A DNA stretch of 64,000 bases, taken from assembly GCA_020152595.1 (NCBI GenBank), contig JAIGNY010000904.1:702501-766500 (forward strand). Reading direction: 5' to 3'. Below the pieces are notes generated by a model. The model worked only from the letters and a program-made list of their open reading frames with translations, did no database searches and had not been told where the DNA came from. This document shows positions 1-11,466 of the stretch, piece after piece; the stretch's first letter is position 1, and every line of letters begins with the position of its first letter. Source of the stretch: Chiridota heheva. Its lineage: Eukaryota; Echinodermata; Holothuroidea; Apodida; Chiridotidae. The position numbers and the translations under genes were made by a program.

Positions 1-301
1 TCAGATTAAGTTGAATACAGTATAACTTCACACTTTCAGTGACCTTGAGGTCAGTCTGGTAACATTTGTTCGCACTGCACAGTATTGCATAGGGTCTAGA
101 TGTGTCAGCCTTTAAAAATCATCAATAACTCTCAAGTCTCACCTAAAAACACCAAAAACATATTTTGTGGTAGAGTGATTATAATGCATAGCTTTCTGAT
201 TGGTAATGAAACAATATTTATCTTTGTCCTTGGTGGAAAGTGCAACTTTGTGAAGCTCAAACAGCAAATCTTCCAAGATCCTGAAAGTTGCCAACTTCTC
301 T

Positions 302-1874
302 ATGTGCACCTTCACCCCACAGAACTTCAAGCCCTGGTTTACCATTGACTGCAAAAAAGCAATCTTGCTCAAGAACAAAGCCCTCCGTCTCTTTAAAACC
401 CACCGCTCTCCCCAAAACCTGGATAACTTTCGCATTCTCAGAGCCAAGGCCAGGAAGACCATCAAACTCAGCAAAAAGATGTCCTGGGAAACCTGTTTTA
501 TCCTTGGATCTCCAGACTGCTCCCTCCAAGGTCTGGAACATGATCCGTAACTTCAAAGGGAAAGCTCCTCCAACAATATCCCTCATCTCAACCATGACAA
601 CACCAAAATCACCAACCCCAAAAACATCTCTGACTGCCTAGCATCCACTTTCGCCAAAACCCCAAATGAGAGTCTTTCCCACTCCTTCTGTAACTGGAAA
701 ATCGAGGCTGAGAAGAACCTCAACTTCCAGTCAAACAATTAGGAAACCTACAACCCACTATTCACCTATTCCGACCTCTCCTCCACCCTAAATTTTGTTT
801 GGGTCCTCCTTCCTAGGCCCGGATGGCATCCACTATAATCTCAAAAACCTCCCCAGGACTTCCCTTGACATCCACCTCAAGATTTATAATCACCTATGGT
901 CCTCCAATCCTTCCCCATTACTTGGAGAGAGGCCATCATCACTCCCATTCCCAAGCCTATTGACAGGTCCATTCCCACCAACTAGTGGCCCATCGCTCCT
1001 ACTTCCTGCCTCTGCAAGATTATGGAACGTAGGGTCAACTGCAGGCTCTGCTGGTACTTTGAGAAAAACTCCATCCTATCCCCCTCGCAAAATGGTTTCA
1101 GGAGAAACCGGAACTGCCTGGACCATGTCCTCGAACTTGACACCTATGTACATGAAGCCTTTGTTAGAAATCACCACGCCATCTCCATCTTCTTTGACCT
1201 CGAAAAGGCTTTTAACACCACCTGGCAGTACGGTATCCTCAAGGATCTACATGTACACTCCTCCCCATCTTCATTCAGAACTTTATCAATTCCTGCCATT
1301 TCAGGGTATGCATTGGTAACACCTACTCCCAAGTGTCCCCCAAGGCAGTATCCTCTCCCCCACTCTCTTCATCCTCAAAATCAACAGCACCACCAAGTTC
1401 CCCCCCCCCCCTTCTTATCTCCAACATCAATTGCTCCCTCTATGTCAACAATTATGCTATCTTCTCCCATGCTTCCAAACTCTCCAAAATAACCTCCAAC
1501 ACTGCCTGGACAACTTAGCTCACTGGAGCAACTCCATCGGCTTCAACTTCACAAAAGACAAAACTGTTCTCATCCACTTCAACAACAGCAACTCCTTATT
1601 TCTTCGCCCCAGCCTCCGTCTCAAAGATTCCATTATCCCCAGTAAAGACAGTTTTTGCTTCCTCGGAATCACTCTCGATTCTAAGCTCTCCTATCGTCCC
1701 CACATCAACACCCTCAAAACCAACTGTCACAAAATCCTCAATCTCCTCAGGGTCCTCTCCAGCACTGACTGGGGAGTCAATTATACACCCTGCTCACCTT
1801 ACACCACTCCCTCCTCAGGTTCAAGCTGGACTACGGCAGCTTCATCTATGCCTCCGCCCACAAAGTTTGCTTGA
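302..1874 (+). pseudogene. Reverse transcriptase remnant of I-group LINE copy 1
   Basis: Frame 302-550 reads a linker typical of LINEs between endonuclease and RT (PWFTIDCKKAI, then LRAKARKTIKLSKK). Frame 1022-1250 reads RT fingers and palm, with QNGFRRNRNCLDH and the motif A block FFDLEKAFNTTW. A frameshift leads to VPQGSILSPTLF near 1337-1372. The catalytic YxDD box is altered: 1441-1452 encodes YVNN. Frame 1431-1790 continues into the thumb (LAHWSNSIGFNFTKDKT, FLGITLDSKLSYRPHI). At least three frame changes are needed, so this cannot be active. Confidence 0.82.
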
Positions 1875-2316
1875 GGCACCTCAAGGTTACTAAAAATACT
1901 GCCCTAAGGCTCTGCCTTGCCACCACCCCCATCACCAGTCTCCATGTAGAGGCCAGTGAACTCCCCTTTGACCTTAGGTGCACCAGGAGTCGGACTGGCA
2001 TCTCCTTCGCTCTTCGTGTTCTCACCAATCCTCGGAACCCTTGCTTCCATTCCATTCACTCTCCCTCCTTCACCAACCTTTTCAATCTCAACAAATGCAT
2101 CCCCCCACCTTCCGGGATCCGAATGCACTCTCACTTCACCAAAGCAAACATCAACATTTTCTCGATTGCTAGGCACACTATCCTTCCCAAGCCCACCTGG
2201 GTTATCAATCCCCCTAAGGTTTTCCTTGGCCTTTCCTCCTACACGAAAGCTCTCCACAACCCAGCCTTTTTTTTTCTCAAAAAACTGCCAACTCAGTAGA
2301 CATTTCTACAACTTCT

Positions 2317-2690
2317 CGTTCCTCTTTACCGACGGCTCCACATGGGAAGGCGCCTCAGCAGCCGCCGCTCACCCTCTCCTCAAGGCTGCCCGATGGAGCC
2401 TCAATCTACTCTGCTGAAGCAAAGGCCATCCTCCTGGTCTTAAACTTTGTTGAACTCTCCTTCCGCCCTCGCTTCGTTATCTTCTTCGACTCTAAATCTG
2501 TTCTCACTGGCATCCTCAACATGCTCCGGTCCAATCCCCTCATCCTATAAATCCTCAATAAACTTCACGCTCTTTCCTCCTTAGGAAAAAAAAAAATATT
2601 TTGCTGGATCCCCAGCCACGTCGGCAACAAGAGAGCCGACAGAGCCGCCAACAGCGCTCTGTCAAATCACATCTCTCATTTTCCTTTCCC
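2317..2690 (+). pseudogene. RNase H domain remnant of I-group LINE copy 1
   Basis: Across frames this reads FTDGST (first catalytic Asp), then SAEAKAI (Glu), FFDSKSV (Asp) and RADRAA (Asp), the acidic set of the retroelement RNase H fold. An in-frame stop near 2548 and a poly-A run near 2586-2597 break it. The same domain is present, minus its first motif, in the copy at 27022-27738. A C-x2-C segment follows near 2915-2950, but its last Cys/His positions have decayed compared with copy 2. Confidence 0.8.
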
Positions 2691-3579
2691 GCACTAAGAC
2701 CTCCGTTTCTCCACTTCCAGGTACCTCAGTAAGATCTGGCAAAACTCCTAGAATCTCAAGACCAGTAACGAGCTTCACACTATCAAACCCAAAGTCGGGA
2801 CCAACGTCCCCCTGCACAGTCGCAACCATGGGAAGGACGTTGTTATCACCCGCATCCACCACGACCACACCTCTTTCACCCACTCTCACCTACTTTCCAG
2901 CTCCTCTGCTCTTCCCTGCCCTATATGCGACACTGATCTCTCGATTAAGCATCCTTTTAACCTGTCCCATATACCTGAACTCCAGATCACACCTTTCCCC
3001 CTCCATCTCCATTTTTGATCTTTTCAAGAACAATCCTACCTTCAACTTCATCGCTTTTGAGTCTCCGCAACAGCAATTTTTTCCACCTGATCTAAACCTC
3101 CCTTTCCTTCCCTTCTCTGCCTTACCTTCCTCGCTTTCCTTTTATTACCTTAACTTCTTTCCCTTAGCACCTTAGTTTTTAAAACCCTCTTGGCACATTT
3201 AACTCTTAATGTCGTGGTGCCGTTAAACAACAAACCAACCAAACTAAACCTTGCAGGAATACATTCACTATTTCAGGCTCGTTCATAAATACAAAATTAT
3301 ACTGCCAAGTTTGTGTTTCCATACTGCGATAAAAAAATCACAAAATCCCACACTTGATTTAATAGTACTAAAGATTAATTGTTGTTATTTTACTTCTAAT
3401 TTATTTACTTTTTTTGGATAAACAAAATCATAATTATTTATTTTATGCAAGGGCGCCACATTCAGATTGCCCTATGGCTACTGTGCTGAAGGTAAGCAAT
3501 CTTAATCCGAGTGACTCTAACTGTGATTTTTTCACAAACAACAATAAGGCCTACGACAAAAAGTATCTTATGCACCTAT

Positions 3580-5126
3580 CAATTGAATTTCCCACCCCCT
3601 ATATCCTGGACAAGGTGAGTCATTGCACGACCTGCGTCATGCAAGTGGTGTATTTTGGCACACCACTCAAGTTACACAAATGACTAACATCTTGTCTCAA
3701 AATGACTGTACCCTGCATCACAAAAGTGATACACATTTTAGTGTAATTGATGTATAACACAGTCACGAAAGTGATGGACATCACATTAACATTGATGCAC
3801 CAAAAACCAGGCACATGCATGAATTCTGCAAAATTGAAATTAAAATTAGTTTGGGCAGAGATACATTTTTTGTCAAAATCTTAACCAGAAAACCAAAATG
3901 TTTAGTGTTTTTAATGCATTCTTTCATTGTTAGGTGATTTATACTAACCGGCATTGCATATCATGAAATATGCTTAATAATATATATTCATAAGCCATAC
4001 CCACCATGTACATGATACATCAATAAAATATAACCTTTTGACAACACTTTTTCAGGCTTTTTTAATTTTATATTAAGCCCCCCCACCCCACTTTAAGTGA
4101 TATGCATGACATCACCACCAAAAACAATAGGGCACACGGGCAGACAATGGGTTTTCTGTGTACCACATATGACCTGCATCCAATGTATTGAGTTACTGCA
4201 TTTACAAGCTCTTTTCAGCAAAACCAATTAAACCCTGCCAACTATGTATATTTATGATATTCAACTGTTTTTATACAAAGAACACATACACACTAGCTAG
4301 CAACATAATTATACCAAATATGAAATAAAACAGACATGTGATTCTTAAAATATGAGCATTTCAAGATTATTAAATTAAAGCCCCACCTACTCATATGCAA
4401 AACATCACCACCAAAAACAATAGGGCTCATCTACAGATCATGGGCTATCTGTGCCAATGTGACATGAATTGAGGGTACCATTCTTAAGATACGTATTTAC
4501 AAGTTCTTTTCAGCAAAATCATATTGAGCCCCACCCACTGTGCATATTAATGAAATTTAATGTTTTTAAGCCATGAACACTAGCCTGCATCATAATTATA
4601 TTAAATATAAAACAAAATAGACATTCGATTGTTAAAATATGAGCATTTCAAGATTTTCACATTAGCCCTGCATACTCATTAATATGCATGACATCACCAT
4701 CAAAACAATAGGGCATATCTACGGACCAAGGGCTATCTGTGTACTACATATAGCATGAATCTGGCGTATCGTTCTTGAGATATCTTGCTTATGAGCTTGC
4801 TGTCACAGACACATACATACATACACAAACCCGCATGACTGCTATTAGCATCGAACCAAAAAAGCAGTAGAATCTTTAAAGGTATTGGCAATCACAATAT
4901 GTACATTTAATCACATGCAACAAATTTAGCAAGTGACGCACATAATTTGACTCATCCCTGTGTCATTGAAATGACCGACATCTTTGGAAAAATGACTCAC
5001 CCCACAATCGCATTTATGCCTGACATCTTAAGTGAAATGATGCACATACGAATCTCACATTTTATTTTGCAATGACCCACCTTTGACTCACCTTGCCAAG
5101 GGCATATGGGGTGGGACATTCAGTTG
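3580..5126. mobile_element. Candidate nonautonomous element bounded by a 43-nt inverted repeat
   Basis: Bases 3580-3622 and 5084-5126 are inverted copies of each other, matching at 36 of 43 positions with no gap. The similarity weakly continues outward for about 10 nt. Both flanks just inside are rich in 'gtgagtca' and 'tgacatc' words. The interior contains a minus-strand copy of the dispersed tandem-structured repeat (about 4070-4870). I found no open reading frame of interest and no clear target duplication, so the superfamily is unknown. It could also be two fragments of another family that happen to lie in opposite orientation. Confidence 0.45.
4070..4870 (-). repeat. Dispersed repeat 'GGTTC-GATGC' family, copy 1
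   Basis: On the minus strand this begins with GGTTCGATGCTAATAGC, runs through a TG-rich tract, and then repeats a block of about 285 nt. Each block holds a 'gtcatat..ggtaca' segment, a 'cctattgtttttggtggtgatg' segment and a 'gcatattaat' plus GC-box-like 'ggggctta' segment. Other copies lie at 7938-8720 and 43949-44890. No coding potential. Confidence 0.7.
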
Positions 5127-5721
5127 ATTAATGCATGAAAAATCCTCTTTTCATACTACAAAGAAAAGAAATCACGACAATTAATTAGCTGAATCGCATA
5201 AACGGACACGAATCTGGTAGAAAAGCATCTTGACAGCATGTTTAGGATGTAAGGTATCGCATGATCAGAACTTCTGTACCGGATTGACCTGTTGGTCACT
5301 AAAAATGTGAAGTCACGTATTTGCAAGAAGCTTAGGCCTATTAATTCATTGCAACTGGAAAGTTGTACATTGTATAAAGACGTACAGGTAGGTAATAATT
5401 ACCTAAAAATTTCAAATTTTGAAACAACAAACAGTACAATCCCAGGCAAAAGTACTTGGCACATTTTTCTTCCCCTGTTGAATGTTGCAGAGATAATACC
5501 AAAAACATTTTGTTTGAAATTGCATTCTAATTTTGCAGAGATATTACATTTTTGTCTTCAAATTGCATTCCTATTTTGCAGAGCTATTAATGTAGTTAAA
5601 CATTGAATGGGGTGGAAGGGAAAAAAGTGCCAGGACTTGTCCAGGATTGTAGGGCTTTTGCCCTTTTTAAACTGATTTTGTTCAGCTCAAATTTTATCAG
5701 GGTAGACTGTACAGTTAGAAG
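5127..5721. other. Unassigned AT-rich sequence
   Basis: I see no gene, exon or clear repeat here. A 104-codon frame at 5292-5606 has no recognisable similarity. It repeats an 'aattgcattc..attttgcagag' phrase twice at 5519-5583, which suggests a small internal duplication rather than a protein. Confidence 0.5.
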
Positions 5722-5992
5722 CAGTGGCGTAGCTTAAGTGAATGGATGGTGTAACACAGGTTGATCACAGATCCTTTCTAACTCTTTCTAGCTAATCTCT
5801 TTCCTATCACGTGACCAGCTCTCAAATACAAATCATGCAAATTTACAACAACATCTCTTTCTCATCTCTTGTATTCGTATACCTATGAATAGTTAACCTC
5901 TAAAGATCCAATGTTTCCATTAAATTTTCCTAAAACTTTCGATAACGGGGTATGGTTTTGTCCTCCTTGCAAAAAAGTCTAGCTATGGCACT
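5722..5992. mobile_element. Possible MITE with decayed CAGTGGCG-type ends
   Basis: The left end reads AGTGGCGTAGCTT (5723 on) and the right end, on the opposite strand, reads AGTGCCATAGCTAG (ending near 5992). CAGTGGCG termini are also seen at 56214 and, in part, at 58087. I could not find a target duplication, so this is a weak call. Confidence 0.35.
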
Positions 5993-6429
5993 AGTCTAAG
6001 GACTGGTCTTAAATAGTCAACTTCGCTGTACTTGTGTTTCAAGCCTCACATTAATTTCTCTTACCAGCCTCGCACAGTCAACTACGGCCCATACATAAAT
6101 TATGGAAATTTGACTCAACTCATCATTGATATAATATTAGCCCATCCGAATTTGGTTCGTTGTTTCAACAACTTTTATTAGTATTTTTACACCTTGAATT
6201 CGGCTGAAACATATGTTATTTTTCTGTCTATAATTGAAGCCATTAAATTTTCTAGTAACATCTTTCTTTACAAATGGGTAAATATTTGGCTGAAATGTAC
6301 CTAATTTTTGAAACTCATCTGAAGTAGTGGCTCATCTGCAAATAAATGTTTACATCCCTAGCCATTCACAAAGCTGTGTGAAGGTTATGAATGTATAATT
6401 AGGACAGCTGATCCCTGATTACCTCCACC
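5993..6429. other. Unassigned sequence
   Basis: No reading frame, RNA gene or repeat was recognised. Confidence 0.5.
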
Positions 6430-6960
6430 AATGAAGTTGGATGGAGGTTATGTTTTTGCCTGTTTGTTTGTTTGTCTGTCTGTTTGTTTGTCTGTCATCA
6501 AGATATCTCAAAAACTGATGATTGAATTTGGATTAAATTTGATGTGTGGTTTTTGTTACTGCTTACGGAAGAAGTGATTAAAATTTGAGACAGTGAAATA
6601 GGGGAAGGGTGCAAATGGGGGGTGGGGACATGTTTTTGCCTCTGTTTGTCTGTCATCAAGATATCTTAAGAACTGATGATTGGATTTGAAATAAAAAGTC
6701 GGTGTGTGGTTTTGTTACTGCTTAAGGAAGAAGTGATTAAAATTTGAGACATTGCAACAGGGAAGAGTGTAAATGAAGGGGTGGGGATATTTTAAGGTGA
6801 GTGTATTTGTCTCCAAGATATCTCCAGAACTGATGAATGGATTTTGATTAAATTTGGTATGTGTTTTTTTTCATGAAGAAGTGATTAAAATTTGGGACTA
6901 CACGTAATTGGAATAGGGGAAGGGCAGAAATTGAGGGGTGGGGATGTTTTAGGATGAGAT
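6430..6960 (+). repeat. Three diverged direct repeats of about 180 nt
   Basis: The phrase 'atcaagatatct..a.aactgatgattg.attt' followed by 'gaagaagtgattaaaatttg' and 'ggggaagggtg' recurs three times, near 6496, 6655 and 6811. The first copy is preceded by 'acctccaccaatgaagttgg' and a (TTTG/TCTG)n tract. It is non-coding and looks like a dispersed repeat with tandem units. Confidence 0.7.
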
Positions 6961-7937
6961 CTGTCAAGAAATAAGTTATTAAGATTAAGTTGAAACTTTT
7001 CAATGGAATGTGCTGAACAATGACTTTGTGCTCTGAATAAAGATCGAAACAATCATTTTCTTTCTGGACTCAATGAGACTTACATCAAATGTTCTCTGGA
7101 ATCAATGAAAACAAAACAATTGGCTTTTGTCATGAATAGAAATTGATGGAATGTGAATCCTGGCTGAATAAAGCTCAAACAATGATGCATCACTTGAATA
7201 AAACTAAAAACAATGGTACGGCCTTGGAAGAAATCCAGTCAGAAGATAATCTTTAAGCATTCAGATTGCAAATGTTCATTACAGATCAAAACTTGGGAAT
7301 GAATCTTGGTGGGCCTAGGATTTCTGAGGTAGATTATATTGGGTATGGGGATCAAACGAATTCTTAAAAATATTCTAGGCATATTGGAATTGCATCATGA
7401 AGCAATATCTTTCTTTAGGAGAAATGGTCCATCAATCATTCACAGTAATGCACATTATTACCTCAGGCATTATGATTCACAGCTATTTTTATTACCAGTT
7501 TAAAAACAAACTTCGCCCACTAAGACACCTAACACGGATGAGTGATTTCAATCGCGAAAGTGCCTTGATTATTCAGCTCTGGCTTTGTGTAATCTTATAC
7601 GCACAAATAGCCTTAGGCTACTTAGCTGTGGCGTGCATGAGAATAGCAGATGGACAATCATTGTTTGGAGTGAAAACAATACACTGTACAGGAAGTCAGG
7701 TTGGTTGTCATACCTGAGATTTTCAGGATTAACTCAGTTGTCGGGTGCGGGTAGGCTCAAAGAGAAACTTTTCAGCATGAACGGGGCAGAGGTATGTGCC
7801 CTAGAGAGCGCTAATGTTCAAGTTTTGATATGTTTTTTAGGGCATTTTTTCTTGCTATATATCAGTTATGAGTGTATTTGCATTTCACACATTGCTGATA
7901 ATGGTATGTAGGTCTCTTATTTCAAGAAGGAAATGGT
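6961..7937. other. Unassigned sequence with a 106-codon frame
   Basis: A frame at 7397-7717 encodes 106 residues with hydrophobic stretches but no recognisable domain. It lacks splice or start context that would make it convincing. Short phrases with 'gaataaa.atc.aaacaat' recur at 7030-7220, suggesting local duplication. I do not call a gene. Confidence 0.45.
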
Positions 7938-8720
7938 TTGGTTTTTGGTTCTGATGCTAATAGCACAAGGAAGCTATGCAGTCATGCTGATGTGTGTATG
8001 TATTGGTGTGTGTATAGATGGGTGTGTATGTGTGTCTGTGACAGCAAGCTTGTAAGCACGATATATCAAGAATCGTCCTCCGGAATTATGTCATATGTGG
8101 TACACAGATACATGTAGCCCATGGTACGTAAATGTGCTCTATTGGTTTTGGTGGTGATGATGTGCAGGGCTTACTGTAAATATCTTGAAATGCTCATATT
8201 TTAACAACTGCATATGTGTTTTGTTTCATATCGGATACAATTATGATGTTAGCTAGTGTGTACGTGTTCATGGTTTAAAAACATTGAAATTCATCACATG
8301 CCTAGTGGGCGGGCTTAATATGATTTTGCTGTATCTCAAGAACGATAACCTGCATTCATGTCATATTTTGTACACAAATAGCCCATGGTCTAGATGTGCC
8401 CTATTGTTTTTGGTGGTGATATGCATAGGCGGGGCTTAATGTTAAAACTTCAAATGCTCATATATTTTAACAACCAAATGTCTGTTTTGTTTCATATTTG
8501 GTATAATTATTATCTAGTGTGCACATATTTGTGGTTTAAAAACATTGAATTTCATTAATATGCATAGTAGGTGGGGCTTAATATGATTTTGCTGAAAAGA
8601 GCACTCAAGAATGGTAACCTTGATTCATTTCACATTTGGTACACAGACAGCCCATGATCTGTAGATGTGCCCTATTGTTTTGGTTGTCATGCATATTAAT
8701 GAGTGGGGGGAGGAAGTAGC
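7938..8720 (+). repeat. Dispersed repeat 'GGTTC-GATGC' family, copy 2
   Basis: It starts with TTTTTGGTTCTGATGCTAAT, goes through a TG-rich tract (about 7990-8040) and then about two and a half units of roughly 270 nt. Landmarks are 'gtcatat..ggtacacagata', 'cctattgtttttggtggtgat' and 'ggggcttaatatgattttgctg'. It is the plus-strand counterpart of the copy at 4070-4870. Confidence 0.7.
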
Positions 8721-9379
8721 TGCGTAATCAGTAGAAAATCGGAAAACGAGTATCACGGTTATTGCCTGGGACTTCATAATTTGAGGCCCATAAATTTGGC
8801 TTTTGGGGCACCCTAAATCAGGGGCCTCAAAAGTGCCTGATGTTTTGAAATTAAGGGGGAAAATTTGGGATGCAAGAACAAAACTAAGGGGACAAATTCC
8901 CTGACGGGGATTTGCCCTGGGTCCTGAACATAGGGTCCCACACACAAGTAATTTGGGGACCATAGTGAGGCCTGGAAAATCTAGATCCCCAAAAAAGAGA
9001 TAGAAATATACTCAGTTGTCATGATAAGCACTCCTAAAAATGATATTTTTTTTAAACTTCACACTCAATTCATCAATCATAAACAGATAAACATATAATA
9101 AACAGTTCATAAGTTGTTTAGAAAATGAAAGTAATTAAAATCTATTACAAGTTACTGCTAAAAAAAATTTTCATCACATTTAAAAGCCACTTACACAGGG
9201 AACTTAAAACTGAACCACATTTAATTTAATTGTCCCCCGTGTGAAAATTACATCCTAGAATGGAATTACTGATATAATGAAACGCACTTTGAATATGCAA
9301 GTACAGTAAGTTGTGACCAACAGTTTTTTTAATTTGACAGAACAGGATTGCAAACAAAGCAATATTTTCTTGAAATGAA
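8721..9379. other. Unassigned sequence
   Basis: No gene seen. Frames at 8625-8963 (minus) and 9226-9411 (minus) show no domain, and the first overlaps the preceding repeat. Confidence 0.5.
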
Positions 9380-9619
9380 CCCTGCTGTAAATTCCAGTTG
9401 AACCCATTCAAGTTTTCAACAAGGTTGAACTAGGTTGAACTGGGTTGGAAGTAGGTTGAACTGGATTTAAACTAGGTTGAACTGGGTTCAAATAGAGCAA
9501 AGTAGATAGCCTAGTGCAACCCAGTTCAACCTAGTTCAAGCCAGTTGTTCCAATTTCTGTATTAACCTAGTTGGGAAAAAACCCAGTTCACCCCAGTTGA
9601 ACTGGAATTTCCAGCAGGG
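9380..9619. mobile_element. 240-bp MITE with CCCTGCTG termini
   Basis: The left end CCCTGCTGTAAATTCCAGTT and the reverse complement of the right end, CCCTGCTGGAAATTCCAGTT, form a 20-bp terminal inverted repeat with one mismatch. The interior is made of inverted and direct copies of 'aacctagttcaacc' and 'aactgggtt', so the whole element can fold on itself. A target duplication is not clear (AA at most). It lies upstream of the first PHYH exon found, probably in an intron or 5' flank. Confidence 0.75.
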
Positions 9620-10009
9620 AAGATGACAGATTGGTAGAAATTGTTGAGAAAGTTTTGTATGTTCATAAGAATACACTAGATGTTGGATTTAGGAGTTTTC
9701 AAGGTACTGAATGTTATTTTGTTTTAGCCTCGGCAAAAGCATCTCGTCTAGCCCTCCTCCAGGGCACAAGTTAACAACCTAGTGGGCGAACGTAAAAACT
9801 CAGGAAGATAAAAGTCAAGCCCAATAGGATGTGTTCAATAACTAGATCTTACACAGGGCCCATGAGACAAAGCTGCCCCTCTCTTTTCCGCCAAATTTTG
9901 GTGCCGCCACTGCCACAGTGATCCCTTTAGAGAGGAAGGGACACTCGCTCAGTATGTTTAATGGCATCTTTATGCTCTTAGCACTGTTTCAGGGGCGACT
10001 TCACAAAAA

Positions 10010-10160
10010 ATCCATGTGGATACAGTATCTTGTTCTGTTTAGGAGTTATTGCATTTCAAAAATTTCACAAGTGTGTTAAAAAGTGACCTTGCAGTGTCCA
10101 GTGTATATCATAATTACAGATTAGGGAATGTTTTTGTATTTCTATCAAATGAAAAATAAT
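10010..10160 (+). repeat. Direct repeat flanking PHYH exon 2, left copy
   Basis: This segment, centred on TTTAGGAGTTATTGCATTTC, has a diverged partner at 10561-10700 on the other side of PHYH exon 2. Shared landmarks in order are 'catgt.gata', the 20-mer above, 'tgacct..gca' and 'tgta.gtatttct'. It is non-coding. Confidence 0.65.
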
Positions 10161-10290
10161 TTTAATTAGAGTGATCCTTAAAAAAATCTATTGACTGAAG
10201 ATTATAACTAAATGTCATATGACACAAAATGAGAATATTAATGTGGCAGAACATTCTGTAATCATCTTGTTATCCTTAATAGTCCTTCAG

Positions 10291-10457
10291 TCCATGCGAG
10301 CATATTATGCAACCACCCAACATGCTTCAAGTTTCAGTGATTCATTCATCCTCAAATATGACGGGGCATTGTCTGAGGATCAAGCAGAGTTTTACGAGGA
10401 GAACGGATATCTTGTGGTCAAAAATTTGATTGTGCATGATCTATTGGACAAATACAA
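10291..10457 (+). CDS. PHYH: Phytanoyl-CoA 2-hydroxylase, coding exon 2
   Basis: First recognisable exon of a peroxisomal Fe(II)/2-oxoglutarate oxygenase that hydroxylates phytanoyl-CoA at carbon 2, the opening step of branched-chain fatty acid alpha-oxidation. The acceptor 'ccttcag' ends at 10290; the donor is the gt at 10458-10459, splitting a codon after two bases. The exon encodes about 55 residues including LSEDQAEFYEENGYLVVKNL, the conserved N-terminal helix and strand of the family. The frame stays open upstream to an ATG at 10219, so an alternative start there cannot be excluded. That extension carries no PTS2 motif, and the pyrimidine-rich acceptor argues for an upstream exon holding the roughly 26 missing residues. 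Confidence 0.88.
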
Positions 10458-10560
10458 GTAAGGTTAAAACAACATTTTCTAGGTATGGAAATTTTTAAAG
10501 GAATAATTTCGTGAATTGTCATTTTCGTATATATACTATCATAATATTTAAGAAACAACA

Positions 10561-10700
10561 AATCATGTTGATATCTATTCCATTTAGGAGTTATTGCATT
10601 TCAAAGATTGTGCCAATGTTTTGAAAAATGACCTCTGCAAACAGTGTGATGTCATAATTGCATCAAGACAATGTGTATGTATTTCTTTGAAAATTAATTG
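10561..10700 (+). repeat. Direct repeat flanking PHYH exon 2, right copy
   Basis: Diverged partner of 10010-10160, lying in the intron just after exon 2. It carries the same TTTAGGAGTTATTGCATTTC core. Confidence 0.65.
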
Positions 10701-11011
10701 CCTTTCTAAATGATTGGATGGTTTTATTTATTTATTGAGATAGGGTATAACATGCACTTTAAAAGAACTTGCTTTCCCATCTGCTCATGTACGTTACACC
10801 TAATAAAATATAAAATAAATTCTTACTTTGATAGAAATACGTAAAGAATTATCTTGGATATGCAATAATGACATCACAAGTTACTCTGCAAGTTCAATTT
10901 TCAAATTTATTCTTTAATTGTTATTTTGCTTGTCCTTTATCATAAAAAATGTTATTGTATTAGCTTTTCATAACTCTGCATATTGTCATTTTTCTTAATT
11001 GTATGTTTTAG

Positions 11012-11180
11012 AAAGAGATTTGATGATATTTGCAATGGGCTTGTTCATATTCCTGGCCTCCAGATCATGAAGGACATTTCCTATGTGAAATCAAAGTACA
11101 TGAAGGGACCAGATCCTGTAAATAAGATGATTGACTTCAGAAATGACCCAGAACTGTTTGAATACTGTTTATTACCAACG
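11012..11180 (+). CDS. PHYH: Phytanoyl-CoA 2-hydroxylase, coding exon 3
   Basis: The acceptor is 'tgttttag' ending at 11011 and the donor is gtaagt from 11181. The first base completes the Lys codon split by the exon 2 junction, giving DKYKKRFDDICNG, and the exon ends in phase 0 after LLPT. About 56 residues, including GLQIMKDISYVKSKY and FELFEYC-like sequence (DPELFEYCLLPT), match the segment of the family ahead of the jelly-roll core. No stop or frameshift is present. The next intron is about 7.6 kb and full of repeats. Confidence 0.9.
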
Positions 11181-11411
11181 GTAAGTAAGACATGAATTTC
11201 CATAATCCTCTGATTGTGCTTTGAAATTCGTATATTTTATCATTGATATTAAATGCTTGTGACTATTAAATATGAAAGTTGAGACAGGAATTGGGGAATG
11301 CAAGTGTGTGGGGAGTTCCACTTTTAAAAAAATCTATATCTAATGTACATGTATGGTGATTTATTTTTTATTTTAGGGTAATCCCCCCCCCCCCTTCCCC
11401 CCTCCTACATT

Positions 11412-11463
11412 TGTGTGTGAAATGAACAATCCTCAAGCTTTGATAAGCCATTTGTTATCTTCA
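11412..11463 (+). repeat. Direct repeat bracketing a 3.3-kb intron segment, left copy
   Basis: The phrase 'gaacaatcctcaagctttga' and its flanks recur at 14823-14872 with a few changes ('gaacaatcctcatgctttga'). Between them lie the CR1-like LINE fragment and about 2.8 kb of unassigned DNA. Confidence 0.55.
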
Positions 11464-11466
11464 TAG

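Larger units (their letters stand above)
288..3247 (+). mobile_element. I-group non-LTR retrotransposon (LINE), degenerate copy 1
   Basis: In broken frames this stretch reads a pre-RT linker, a reverse transcriptase (about 1022-1874), an RNase H domain (about 2317-2690) and a C-terminal Cys/His segment, the order of I-group LINEs. The 3' terminus (3185-3247, from 'ctcttggcacattt' to a tail of short 'aaacc' repeats) closely matches the 3' end of the copy at 27022-27969, which fixes the right boundary. The left boundary is uncertain: coding similarity begins near 288-302, no endonuclease domain was recognised and no target duplication was found. Many frameshifts and stops make it a dead element. 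Bases 1-287 hold nothing I can name. Confidence 0.85.

Noticed and set aside
4795-4830. Tandem 'cataca' stretch as an independent microsatellite
   Set aside because: It is the TG-rich tract that belongs to the dispersed repeat, present at the same place in the copy at 7938.
7397-7911. Two overlapping plus-strand frames of 106 and 108 codons
   Set aside because: No recognisable domain, overlapping phases, and next to dispersed repeats; probably chance.
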